From Opitutia bacterium (lineage in GTDB: Bacteria; Verrucomicrobiota; Verrucomicrobiia; Opitutales; Opitutaceae), in assembly GCA_016190985.1 (NCBI GenBank), contig JACPPI010000012.1, positions 1-64,000 on the forward strand: 64,000 nt of DNA, in the 5' to 3' direction. Position 1 is the stretch's first letter; the number at the start of each line of letters is the position of its first letter. A program made the position numbers and the translations under genes. The notes under the pieces were generated by a model. It was not told where the DNA came from and made no database searches. It saw only the letters and a list, made by a program, of their open reading frames with translations. Positions 48,792 through 58,318 of this stretch are shown here, one piece after another.

Positions 48792-51287
48792 TCAGGCCAG
48801 TTCGCAGGCCCCGCCGGCGCAGGCCGCGATGTCCTTGAGGGCGGTCTCGTCGGTGGTTTCCACCAGCTGCGTGTAGTCGACCGGCTGGTATTTCAGCCGG
48901 TTCCAGCGCGCCACATCCTCCGCCGTCTCGACCGCCTCGCGCGGCGCCTGCGGGTAGCGCTTGGCGCCGTCATGGGCGAACAGCGCGACGCCGGTGAAGC
49001 CCTCGCGGTGGCGCCAGATGAAGTCGGCGACCGCCTCCCACAGGTCGGGCGCCACCGTGCAGGTGTGCGAGACGTTGTGGTGGAGGCCGGGCGAGCGGGT
49101 CGACTCCGCCTCGCCGGCGAGGACCCAGTGCTTCTGGACGAGCTGCACGAAATGCAGGAAATCCACCGCGCCGATCTCGGCGCGCAGGATGGCATGGGCC
49201 GGCGCCTCGACCGGAAAGGTGATGACGTCGTCCGCGTCGGGCCGGTAGACCGAGGCCTCGGTGAGGTGGGGGTTGGCGGCCTGGAAATGCCGGTAGACCG
49301 GGTCGGAGCGGCTGGCCTGCACGCGGCGGAAGTAGTGCCGCGCGTGGTGCGGATGGATGCCGGAGGCGGCGCCGAGCAACAGCGACGCCGTGCCCTCGGG
49401 CTTGACACAGGTGACGCGCGCCGCCGGGCGGATGCCGAGGCTGGCGGCGATGATCTGGTTGACGGTCCGGGTCAGGCGCGCCCCGCGCTCGAGCACGTCG
49501 GGGTTGAACAGGATCTCGGGGTTGTCCATGAACCCGCAGATGGAGACGCCGAGCAGGGCGTCGCGCTCGTTGAGGTAGCGCGTGACCGGCCCGAGGTAGG
49601 GGATGTCGGTGTAGGCGGCCTGGAGCGTCCCGATGACGGCGGCGTCGATGCAGGCGGCGAGGAAATCGTCGGTGTTGTGCAGCGCCGCCCCGTTGATCGT
49701 GCTCAGGTTGCACATCTGCCAGCCGCTGAGGCGGGTGCCGGGCTCCACGGAGCCGGTGTAGCCGCAGGCGCGCAGGCGCGCGACCTCCACCTCGTCGTCC
49801 AGCTCCCCGCCGACGACGGGATGCAGGCCGATCTCGCAGCACGGGTTGCAGCCGTAGTCGGGGTGGTCGGCGAAATAGAAGCCCGGTTCGCCAAACTCCT
49901 TCTGCGCGGTGAAGAGCCGCCGGAACAGGGTGTCGTCGGCGGTGGTCCGCGGGAGCACGGCGGAGTTGTTGGAGGCGGAGCGCTGGGGGTGCTTCTCGAA
50001 CCAGGGGCCGGTCTTGGCGTCCATCATCTCCTTGTCGTCCGGGGAGAACAGGCAGATCGTGGCGGAGCGGCGGATGCCGCCGCTGAGCACGGAGCGCGCG
50101 GCGAACATGCAGATGTCGTAGACCTCGATCGGGCGGAGCCTGCGGCCGTTGGCGGCGGCGAGCACGCCCTCGATGTCGAGCAGCGCCTGCTTGAGCGGCA
50201 GGTGGCCGGGCGCCTTGCCGCCGGAGGTGCGCAGCGCGCTGCCGCGCGGGCGGACCGGGGAGAAGTTGAACTCGGCCTTGAAGCGCTCGGTGTGGCTGCG
50301 CAGGAGCAGGTGCAGCGCGTCGGCCCAGCCCTCGATCGTGTCGGCCACGGCGTGGTGCACGACGGGCAGGTCCAGCTCGTCGCCCCGCACCGGCAGCACG
50401 GGCAGCCGGTCGACATGGTGCCGCTGCACCGAGAAACCGCAGCCGGTGCCCGCGAGCAGGAGGAAGAGATATTCCCGGAAAAACCCGAGCCGGTCCACCG
50501 GGCTGAAGGCGCAGTTGAAGAGGCGCGCGTGGTGGCGCAGGATGGCCTCGCCGCCGAATTGGAGCGAGCGCATCGAGGGCAGCACGCGGCGCGCGCTCAC
50601 GGCGGCGAACGCGCGGTCGAGCACCGAGCCCAGCGAGGCGCCGGCGAGCCAGGCCGCGAGCCGCTCCCGGTCTTCCGGGCGCACCGGGGCGTCGGGGCGG
50701 GGCGGGGGCAGCGGCCGGTCGAGCCGGTCGGCGAAGAACTCGCGGTGCATGCCGCGCACGCGCTCCGCCGCCTCGGGGAACAGCTCGCGGCGGCCGAGGT
50801 CGGGCCGGTGGCGGGCGTATTTGGCGGTGGCGATGTAGTCGGCCAGGCCGTTTTCGGCGTAGTGGTTGAGCCGGCGCGCGGCCTTGCGCTCGCGGAAGAT
50901 GATGTAGGAGCGCGCGACCGCCCACTCGCCCTCGGCGGCGATGGCCTTCTCCACGTTGTCCTGGATCTGCTCGATGGTCGGGTGCCGGCCGGCGCGGTAA
51001 TACAGCTCCGTCATGTGCGCGACGCGCGCGGCGATGCGCTGCGCCTTGCGGTGGGTGGCGGGGTTGACGCCGTAGCGGGCCGCGGGGTTGTCGCGCGCGG
51101 GGTTGTCGGCGTGGCCGTGCTGCACCTCGTGGAAGGCGAGGGCGATGGCGCGCGTGATCTTGGCGGCGTCCCACGGCACGGTGGTGCCGTCGCGCTTGAA
51201 CACGCAGCGGTCGGCGGGGGCGATGGCGGGGCTGGGGGCGGAACGGGGGTGGAAACGCGCGAGCAGGGAAGCGGTCGAGTGGGTCAT
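48792..51287 (-). CDS. nrdJ: Adenosylcobalamin-dependent (class II) ribonucleotide reductase
   Basis: An 831-residue enzyme making deoxyribonucleotides without oxygen. An N-terminal ATP-cone (CVFKRDGTTVPWDAAKITRAI) gives allosteric control. The core contains NCAFSPVDRLG, an active-site segment reading NPCCEIGL where related enzymes usually read NPCGEI, CNLSTINGAAL and CVKPEGTASLL. The C-terminal pair CAGGACELA can reduce the active site. The extra adjacent cysteine in NPCCEI is unusual. Its promoter has the respiratory-regulon boxes, so oxygen-independent DNA precursor synthesis is tied to respiration. No other ribonucleotide reductase lies in the window. Confidence 0.88.
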   Translation of the reverse strand: MTHSTASLLARFHPRSAPSPAIAPADRCVFKRDGTTVPWDAAKITRAIALAFHEVQHGHADNPARDNPAARYGVNPATHRKAQRIAARVAHMTELYYRAGRHPTIEQIQDNVEKAIAAEGEWAVARSYIIFRERKAARRLNHYAENGLADYIATAKYARHRPDLGRRELFPEAAERVRGMHREFFADRLDRPLPPPRPDAPVRPEDRERLAAWLAGASLGSVLDRAFAAVSARRVLPSMRSLQFGGEAILRHHARLFNCAFSPVDRLGFFREYLFLLLAGTGCGFSVQRHHVDRLPVLPVRGDELDLPVVHHAVADTIEGWADALHLLLRSHTERFKAEFNFSPVRPRGSALRTSGGKAPGHLPLKQALLDIEGVLAAANGRRLRPIEVYDICMFAARSVLSGGIRRSATICLFSPDDKEMMDAKTGPWFEKHPQRSASNNSAVLPRTTADDTLFRRLFTAQKEFGEPGFYFADHPDYGCNPCCEIGLHPVVGGELDDEVEVARLRACGYTGSVEPGTRLSGWQMCNLSTINGAALHNTDDFLAACIDAAVIGTLQAAYTDIPYLGPVTRYLNERDALLGVSICGFMDNPEILFNPDVLERGARLTRTVNQIIAASLGIRPAARVTCVKPEGTASLLLGAASGIHPHHARHYFRRVQASRSDPVYRHFQAANPHLTEASVYRPDADDVITFPVEAPAHAILRAEIGAVDFLHFVQLVQKHWVLAGEAESTRSPGLHHNVSHTCTVAPDLWEAVADFIWRHREGFTGVALFAHDGAKRYPQAPREAVETAEDVARWNRLKYQPVDYTQLVETTDETALKDIAACAGGACELA

Positions 51288-51303
51288 GGTCCGAAAGCCC
51301 GCG

Positions 51304-51375
51304 AAGATAGCGGGAAGAAAAAATCCGCGCTAACCATTCCTTGCGAAATGAAACCAATCTCTGCGCATAAATTGT
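51304..51375 (-). promoter_or_regulatory. Two-box promoter of nrdJ with 31-bp box spacing
   Basis: On the minus strand box 1 is ACAATTTATGCGCAG (51375-51361) and box 2 is GCAAGGAATGGTTAG (51344-51330). The starts are 31 bp apart, one helical turn more than the usual 21. After 20 bases the -10 candidate is TATCTT (51309-51304). Confidence 0.55.
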
Positions 51376-51442
51376 TTTCGGGGCCGGCGCGGAAAATTTT
51401 TCACGCGACACCGGCGGCGCGGGCCTTATCAAGGCGGGTGCG

Positions 51443-52156
51443 ATGCCCCCGCGTTTCCCCGACCACAAGATCACCGGCCTGATGGGCTCGCTGCGCTGCG
51501 CCCAGCTCTTCGCCGGGCTGCCCGACGCCGACCTGGCCGCGATCGCGGACTTCACCGTCGCCCACCGGCTGGCGAAGGGCGATTATCTGTTCCGCGAGGG
51601 CGAGCCGTCGCGGGGCTGCTACCTCGTGCAGAGCGGCGCGGTGAACGTCCATCGCGTCAACGCCGCCGGCAAGGAGCAGGTCATCCATGTCTTCCGCGCG
51701 GGGGAGTCTTTCGCCGAGGCCTCGCTGGCCTCCCCCACCGGCTATCCCGCCAACGCCCGGGCCAGCGAGGCGGGCACGGTGCTGCTCATCCCCAAGGCCC
51801 CGATCCTCGACCTCATCGGCCGCCGGCCCGACCTCGCCCTGCGCATGTTGGGCTCGATGAGCGTCCACCTCCGCGTCCTGGTCGGCATGCTCGACGACCT
51901 GACCCTCAAGGACGTGGAGACCCGCCTGCTCAACTGGCTGGTGAAACACGGCCGCGGCGCGCCGGGCGGCGTCATCCGCCTCACCGGCACCAAACGCGAG
52001 CTGGCCGCCGAGCTCGGCACCAGCAGCGAGACGTTCTCCCGCACCCTGGCCCGGCTCCGCGCCGACAAGCTCATCACCGTCGGCGCCCGCTCCGTCACGC
52101 TGCTCGCGGCGCCGGCCCTCGCCGCCCGGCTGCGCCGCAACCTCGGCGAGGCCTGA
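51443..52156 (+). CDS. Crp/Fnr-family regulator, DNR/NNR-like
   Basis: A 237-residue transcription factor with a cNMP-type beta-roll (residues about 20-135), a dimer helix and a winged helix-turn-helix. The recognition helix TSSETFSRTLARLR carries the E-x2-SR arrangement that reads TTGA half-sites in FNR and DNR. The N-terminal cysteine cluster of FNR is absent, leaving only isolated cysteines, so an Fe-S oxygen sensor is unlikely and NO or heme sensing as in DNR is more probable. Three matching boxes occur at nirK2, the NO reductase operon and ric; ric begins 70 bases after its stop. Confidence 0.88.
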   Translation: MPPRFPDHKITGLMGSLRCAQLFAGLPDADLAAIADFTVAHRLAKGDYLFREGEPSRGCYLVQSGAVNVHRVNAAGKEQVIHVFRAGESFAEASLASPTGYPANARASEAGTVLLIPKAPILDLIGRRPDLALRMLGSMSVHLRVLVGMLDDLTLKDVETRLLNWLVKHGRGAPGGVIRLTGTKRELAAELGTSSETFSRTLARLRADKLITVGARSVTLLAAPALAARLRRNLGEA

Positions 52157-52178
52157 AACGCGGCGATCGACCCGGGGC

Positions 52179-52220
52179 TTGACTTGTCTCAAGGCCGGGT
52201 CGCGCCCGGCGTGGCAGAGT
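52179..52220 (+). promoter_or_regulatory. FNR/DNR-type box and -10 of ric
   Basis: TTGACTTGTCTCAA (52179-52192) is centred 29.5 bp before CAGAGT (52215-52220). The ATG at 52226 makes the message probably leaderless. The right half-site deviates by one base (CTCAA). Confidence 0.7.
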
Positions 52221-52225
52221 GGGGC

Positions 52226-52960
52226 ATGTCCACCACCATCACCCCACCCGGCATCGCGCCGGAAACCACCATCGGCCAGCTGGTCGCCGCCCGGCCGCTC
52301 CTGGCCCGCCTTTTCGACCGGCTGGGCCTTGATTATTGCTGCGGGGGAAAACAGACCCTGGCCGCCGCCTGTGCCGCCCGCGGGTTGGATCCCGCCACCA
52401 CCCTGGCGCTGCTCGAATCCGCCACCGCGGCCCTGGAGGCCGGCCCGGCCGAGGTGGATGCCGCGGCCCTGGGGCTCGCCGAACTGGCCGACCATATCGA
52501 GGCCACGCATCACGCCTGCCTGAAGGACGAGCTGCCCCGCCTCGTCGAGATGGCGGACCGCGTCGCGGCCAAACACGGCTGGCGCGACACGCGCCTGCCG
52601 GAGGTGGCCGCCGCGATGAACACCCTTGCGGCGGAGATGCTCAGCCACATGCGGAAGGAGGAGACGGTGCTCTTTCCGCTGGTGCGGCAGATCGAGGCCG
52701 GCGCCGCGGGCACGTTTCACTGCGGCGGCATCGCGAACCCCATCCGCCAGATGGAGGCGGAGCACGAGGCCGCCGGCCAGCTCACGGCGAGCCTGCGGGA
52801 ACTCACCGACGGGTTCACGCCCGACCCCGAGGCCTGCAACACCCACCGGGCGCTGCTCGCCGGCCTGGCCGCGTTTGAGGCCGACCTGCGCCGCCATGTG
52901 CACAAGGAGAACAACATCCTCTTTCCGCGCGCCCTGGCGCGGGCCGGGGGCGGCGGCTGA
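52226..52960 (+). CDS. ric: Di-iron Fe-S cluster repair protein Ric/ScdA/YtfE
   Basis: A 244-residue protein. The N-terminal ScdA_N domain has the DYCCGGK motif (residues about 36-42), and a hemerythrin-like four-helix di-iron domain has histidines in EATHHACLKDE, LSHMRKEETVLFP, EAEHEAAG and HVHKENNILFP. Ric repairs Fe-S centres after nitrosative damage. Placement after a DNR-like regulator and behind a DNR-type box fits defence against NO made by the two NirK enzymes. Confidence 0.93.
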   Translation: MSTTITPPGIAPETTIGQLVAARPLLARLFDRLGLDYCCGGKQTLAAACAARGLDPATTLALLESATAALEAGPAEVDAAALGLAELADHIEATHHACLKDELPRLVEMADRVAAKHGWRDTRLPEVAAAMNTLAAEMLSHMRKEETVLFPLVRQIEAGAAGTFHCGGIANPIRQMEAEHEAAGQLTASLRELTDGFTPDPEACNTHRALLAGLAAFEADLRRHVHKENNILFPRALARAGGGG

Positions 52961-53107
52961 CCGGCCCATCCACCGGGGAAACCAGGTCGCGCGGGCCCGC
53001 GCGGCCGGGCGAAAATATTTCATCACGCGGCGCACGGGGCTAATGCCTGCGGCCCGGGGGCCATTTGAGCGTTGCGCGCAGGGCCGGGCGTGTTTTCCTT
53101 AGGGTCA

Positions 53108-54013
53108 GTGTCCACGCCCGATGCCAACGCCAAGCGCAGCCGCGCCGTTGTCGAGCAACTGAAACGCTCGCAGATCTACCGCGATTACGCCAAGGCGTTC
53201 CGCGAGACCACCGGCCTGCCGTTCAACCTGCGCGCGCTCGAATCCTTCGACCTCCCGCATCACGGCGAGAAAAACGAGAGCCCTTTCTGCGCGCTGATGG
53301 CGAGCAGCAACCAGTCCTGCGCGGCCTGCCTCCAGTTGCAGCGCAAGGTCGAGGAGGAGGCGCGGCTCGAGCCCAAGACCCTCAAGTGCTTCGCCGGCCT
53401 CTGCGACTCCGCCGTGCCGGTGCGCGTGGGCGACAACCTCGTGGCCTTCCTCCAGACCGGCCAGGTCCTGCTGCACCAGCCGAACAGGCGGGAGTTCACG
53501 AAGCTCACCCGCGAGCTGCTCAAATACGGCGTCGAGACCGACCTCAAGCGCCTCGAGGAGGCCTATTTTCAGACCCGCGTGCTGGACAAGAAGCAATACG
53601 AGGCCGTGCTCCGCCTGCTCACCATCTTCGCCCAGCATCTCGCCTCGCTCAGCAACCAGCTCATGGTCTCGGCCGAGCAGGTCGAGTCGCCGCTGGTGAG
53701 CCGGGCCAGGCTCTTCATCACCGAGCACCAGGACGAGGAGATCTCGCTGCGGCAGGTCGCGGCGGCCGTGAACACCAGCGCGTTTTATTTCTGCAAGATG
53801 TTCAAGCAGGCCACGGGCCTGACCTTCACCGACTACCTCGCCCGCACCCGCATCGAGAAGGTGAAGAACCTCCTCCTCAACCCGCACAAGCGCGTCAGCG
53901 AGGTCGCCTACGAGACCGGCTTCCAGTCGCTGTCCCAGTTCAACCGGGTGTTCCGGCGGGTGACCGGCCAGTCGCCGACGGTGTGGCGGGCGAAGCTGCC
54001 GCAGGCGGGCTGA
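53108..54013 (+). CDS. AraC-family activator with PocR sensory domain
   Basis: A 301-residue regulator starting at GTG 53108. The N-terminal PocR-type ligand domain (residues about 15-175) is cysteine-rich, with FCALMASSNQSCAACLQLQ and LKCFAGLCDSAVPV, the conserved cysteine positions of this domain; they could bind a metal or cluster. Residues about 195-300 are the double helix-turn-helix of AraC/XylS proteins (SLRQVAAAVNTSAFYFCKMF and RVSEVAYETGFQSLSQFNRVF). AraC/XylS activators bind 15-17 bp direct repeats 21 bp apart upstream of the -10, the geometry seen at seventeen promoters here. Its 3' end overlaps the convergent K+ channel gene by 74 bases. Confidence 0.9.
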   Translation: MSTPDANAKRSRAVVEQLKRSQIYRDYAKAFRETTGLPFNLRALESFDLPHHGEKNESPFCALMASSNQSCAACLQLQRKVEEEARLEPKTLKCFAGLCDSAVPVRVGDNLVAFLQTGQVLLHQPNRREFTKLTRELLKYGVETDLKRLEEAYFQTRVLDKKQYEAVLRLLTIFAQHLASLSNQLMVSAEQVESPLVSRARLFITEHQDEEISLRQVAAAVNTSAFYFCKMFKQATGLTFTDYLARTRIEKVKNLLLNPHKRVSEVAYETGFQSLSQFNRVFRRVTGQSPTVWRAKLPQAG

Positions 54014-54767
54014 CGGCCGCCCCGGGCCGCGCCGCCTCCAGCTGCTCGAGCTTCTCGCGCAGTTTCCGCACCTCGAGGATGAGGCGGTGGATCTCCGTCT
54101 CCTCCTTCAGCTGCGCCTTCTCCAGGAAAAAACTGGCCACGTAGGCCGTGAACGCGCCGAAGAAGCTCAGCCCGAACACCACCAGCACCATCGCCACGAT
54201 CCGTCCGCCCGCCGTCACCGGGAAATGGTCGCCGTAGCCGATGGTCGTGATGGTGGCGAAGGCCCACCACAGCGCGTCGCCCGCCGAGCGGATGTTGGCC
54301 TCCGCCAGGCCGTGCTCCAGCTCGAAGACCGCGATGGTCGCGAAGAGCACGGCGATCAGCGACATCAGCCCCACCACGACAAACGTGGCCCGCGCCCGGT
54401 CCGCGCGGAAATGCTCGCTCACCGCCTGGAAGGAACGCAGCGCCCGCAGGATCCGGAAGACGCGGAAGGCCCGGCCCCAGCGCAGCCAGCCGATCTCCGG
54501 GATGCTGGACAGCAGGTCGATCCAGCCCAGCCGCCAGAACGCCGCCTTCGACGGCGCCAGCAGCAGGTGCACGAAAAAATCCAGCAGGAACACGGCGCAG
54601 ATGAAATCGTCGGCCCGGCGCAGGAGCAGCCGGGTCTCCGGGTCGAGCGGCAGCAGCAGCTCGGCCGTCAGCGCCCCGAGCGAATAGAGCGACAGCACGA
54701 GCACCACCAGCTCGAGGTAGATGACGCGGCCGCTTTGCCGGGCGGCCTCCTTCAGGCTCAGGGTCAT
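53940..54767 (-). CDS. Voltage-gated-type potassium channel
   Basis: A 275-residue membrane protein of the six-helix ion-transport family. The selectivity filter TTIGYGD lies near residue 180, and an S4-like helix with regular arginines (RWGRAFRVFRILRALRSF) lies near residue 100. After the last helix a coiled coil (EETEIHRLILEVRKLREKLEQLEA) leads to a proline/alanine-rich tail. It probably conducts K+ across the inner membrane. Its 3' end overlaps the PocR-AraC gene in the opposite direction. It has a conventional -35/-10 promoter unlike most genes here. Confidence 0.88.
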   Translation of the reverse strand: MTLSLKEAARQSGRVIYLELVVLVLSLYSLGALTAELLLPLDPETRLLLRRADDFICAVFLLDFFVHLLLAPSKAAFWRLGWIDLLSSIPEIGWLRWGRAFRVFRILRALRSFQAVSEHFRADRARATFVVVGLMSLIAVLFATIAVFELEHGLAEANIRSAGDALWWAFATITTIGYGDHFPVTAGGRIVAMVLVVFGLSFFGAFTAYVASFFLEKAQLKEETEIHRLILEVRKLREKLEQLEAARPGAAVSPPAAASPATPSATGRSPAGTPG

Positions 54768-54773
54768 GCGGCA

Positions 54774-54802
54774 AACCTAGTCCGGGAGCCCCGCCTTATC
54801 AA
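54774..54802 (-). promoter_or_regulatory. Conventional -35/-10 promoter of the K+ channel
   Basis: On the minus strand TTGATA (54802-54797), a 17-bp spacer and TAGGTT (54779-54774) form a standard housekeeping promoter. The ATG at 54767 lies near the expected start of transcription. Confidence 0.55.
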
Positions 54803-54837
54803 GGCCGGGCCCCCGGGGGCGGGTGTTTTTCCCCGCC

Positions 54838-54899
54838 GCAAGAAATGCGCGCAGTAGGCCAACCGGTGAGGAGCCGGGCCGCCGCCGGTGCCCTAGACT
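54838..54899 (+). promoter_or_regulatory. Two-box promoter of the cbb3 oxidase operon
   Basis: GCAAGAAATGCGCGC (54838-54852) and CCAACCGGTGAGGAG (54859-54873) start 21 bp apart. After 20 bases the -10 candidate is TAGACT (54894-54899). The first gene starts at 54919. Confidence 0.65.
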
Positions 54900-54918
54900 G
54901 CGCCAAGACATTCCACGC

Positions 54919-55146
54919 ATGTCCGTCCTCCCGCTCACCATCTTCTTCAGCCTGCTGCTGGCCGGCCTGTTCATCGGCCTGTTCGCCCATGAGCAGCGCC
55001 GCCGCCGTTTCACCAGCGCCGAACGCGATTCCCTGCTGCCCCTGGCCGATGAGACCCCGCGCGAGGTGGATTCCCGCCGGGCGGTGTCGCCGGATCCCGC
55101 CCCGGGCCGCGGCGAAGACCCTTGCCCCGAGTCGATTTACTTCTGA
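54919..55146 (+). CDS. ccoS: CcoS-like small cbb3 assembly protein
   Basis: A 75-residue protein with one N-terminal membrane helix (LPLTIFFSLLLAGLFIGLFA), then a basic stretch HEQRRRRF and a longer polar tail than usual for CcoS. CcoS is needed for cofactor insertion into cbb3 oxidase and is normally 50-70 residues. Here it opens the operon directly behind the two-box promoter, 15 bases before ccoNO. The tail is atypical, so the name rests on size, topology and position. Confidence 0.6.
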   Translation: MSVLPLTIFFSLLLAGLFIGLFAHEQRRRRFTSAERDSLLPLADETPREVDSRRAVSPDPAPGRGEDPCPESIYF

Positions 55147-55161
55147 GTCCGTCCCCGCCCC

Positions 55162-57474
<2,313 letters not shown>

Positions 57475-57478
57475 TCGG

Positions 57479-57510
57479 TCTCTCAACTCTCATCCCTCAA
57501 CTCTCAACCC
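57479..57510. repeat. CTCAACT low-complexity repeat
   Basis: TCTCTCAACTCTCATCCCTC continues into a second CAACTCTCAACCC run. It occupies the gap between ccoNO and ccoQ and has the look of a short degenerate tandem repeat. Confidence 0.6.
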
Positions 57511-57519
57511 AATCCCCCC

Positions 57520-57678
57520 ATGCTCCGCCGCATCATCTACGAAGACTGGCAGCTCATCTTCCCCGTGGTCGCCCTCGCTGTCGCGTCGTGCGTCTACCTC
57601 GCCGCCGCCTGGCGGGCCGCGCGCATGAAGCCCGCGCAGGCCGAGCGCCTCGCCCGCCTGCCGTTCGAGCAGGAATGA
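57520..57678 (+). CDS. ccoQ: CcoQ/FixQ-like small subunit
   Basis: A 52-residue protein, MLRRIIYEDWQLIFPVVALA onwards, with one membrane helix followed by a basic, alanine-rich cytosolic tail ending PFEQE. Size, single helix and position between ccoNO and ccoP match CcoQ, which stabilises the oxidase. It starts 45 bases after ccoNO and ends 13 before ccoP. Confidence 0.75.
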   Translation: MLRRIIYEDWQLIFPVVALAVASCVYLAAAWRAARMKPAQAERLARLPFEQE

Positions 57679-57691
57679 ATTCCGCCGTGCC

Positions 57692-58264
57692 ATGAACCCG
57701 CCCCCCGATCCCGGCATCAAACTCCGGCCGCACACCTACGACGGCATCCAGGAATACGACCAGCGCCTCCCGAACTGGTGGCTCTACACCCTCTACGGCG
57801 CCATCGTCTTCTGGGTCGCCTACTGGTTCACCTGCATGATCGCCGGCATCATGCCGGCCGACGGCGCCCGGGTGGACTCGGCGATGAGCCGCATCGCCGC
57901 GGCCAAGATGGCCTCGTCGATCGACGTCACCAACGACAGGCTGTTCTGGGAGATGAGCCGCAACCCGGTGTTCATCGACGCCGGCAAGCAGACCTATCAG
58001 TCCCTCTGCGTGCCCTGCCACCTGCCGAGCCTGCGCGGCAAATCCGAGAACCCGGCCGCCGTCGGCCCCGACCTCACCGACACGGCGTGGCTGCACGGCG
58101 GCACGCCGAAGGAAATCTACGTCACGGTGGCGAAAGGCGTCGTGGCGAAGGGCATGCTCGCCTGGGAACCCGTGCTCGGGCAGAAAAAGACCGCCGAGGT
58201 CGTGGCCTACCTGCTCAGCCGCCACCAACCCGGGGAGACGGTCACCGTCGAGCTGCCCAAGTGA
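57692..58264 (+). CDS. ccoP: CcoP-like cytochrome c subunit with a single heme
   Basis: A 190-residue subunit. The N-terminus has the CcoP hallmark YDGIQEYDQRLPNWWLYTLY, then a membrane helix and one class I cytochrome domain with CVPCH and a methionine in GMLAW. Standard CcoP has two heme domains and about 300 residues; here the second is missing without sign of a frameshift. Electrons from periplasmic cytochromes should enter through this heme. Confidence 0.9.
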   Translation: MNPPPDPGIKLRPHTYDGIQEYDQRLPNWWLYTLYGAIVFWVAYWFTCMIAGIMPADGARVDSAMSRIAAAKMASSIDVTNDRLFWEMSRNPVFIDAGKQTYQSLCVPCHLPSLRGKSENPAAVGPDLTDTAWLHGGTPKEIYVTVAKGVVAKGMLAWEPVLGQKKTAEVVAYLLSRHQPGETVTVELPK

Positions 58265-58272
58265 ATTGGTCG

Positions 58273-58294
58273 GGCGCGTTATCCCTAACGCGCC
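58273..58294. repeat. Perfect hairpin between ccoP and ccoG
   Basis: GGCGCGTTA and TAACGCGCC pair perfectly around TCCC. It resembles half of a REP-type element and might also attenuate transcription, although no T-run follows. Confidence 0.65.
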
Positions 58295-58318
58295 GCCCTG
58301 CCACCGCTCAATCTACGC

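Noticed and set aside
51413-51443. CCTTATCAAGG-like palindrome just before the Crp/Fnr gene as an operator
   Set aside because: The same bases near 54795 are better explained as a -35 (TTGATA) with a 17-bp spacer. Near 51425 the element is too close to the start codon and has no matching -10, so I leave it unassigned.
48168-51482. Long plus-strand frame over the ribonucleotide reductase
   Set aside because: The minus strand has ATP-cone and RNR active-site motifs; the plus frame is repetitive Val/Gly/Arg text without domains.
53046-53105. A two-box promoter in front of the PocR-AraC gene
   Set aside because: TAGGGT and a TGCGCGCAG-like half are present, but the left half (GAGC) and the upstream box do not fit and the spacing is 18, so autoregulation is not supported.
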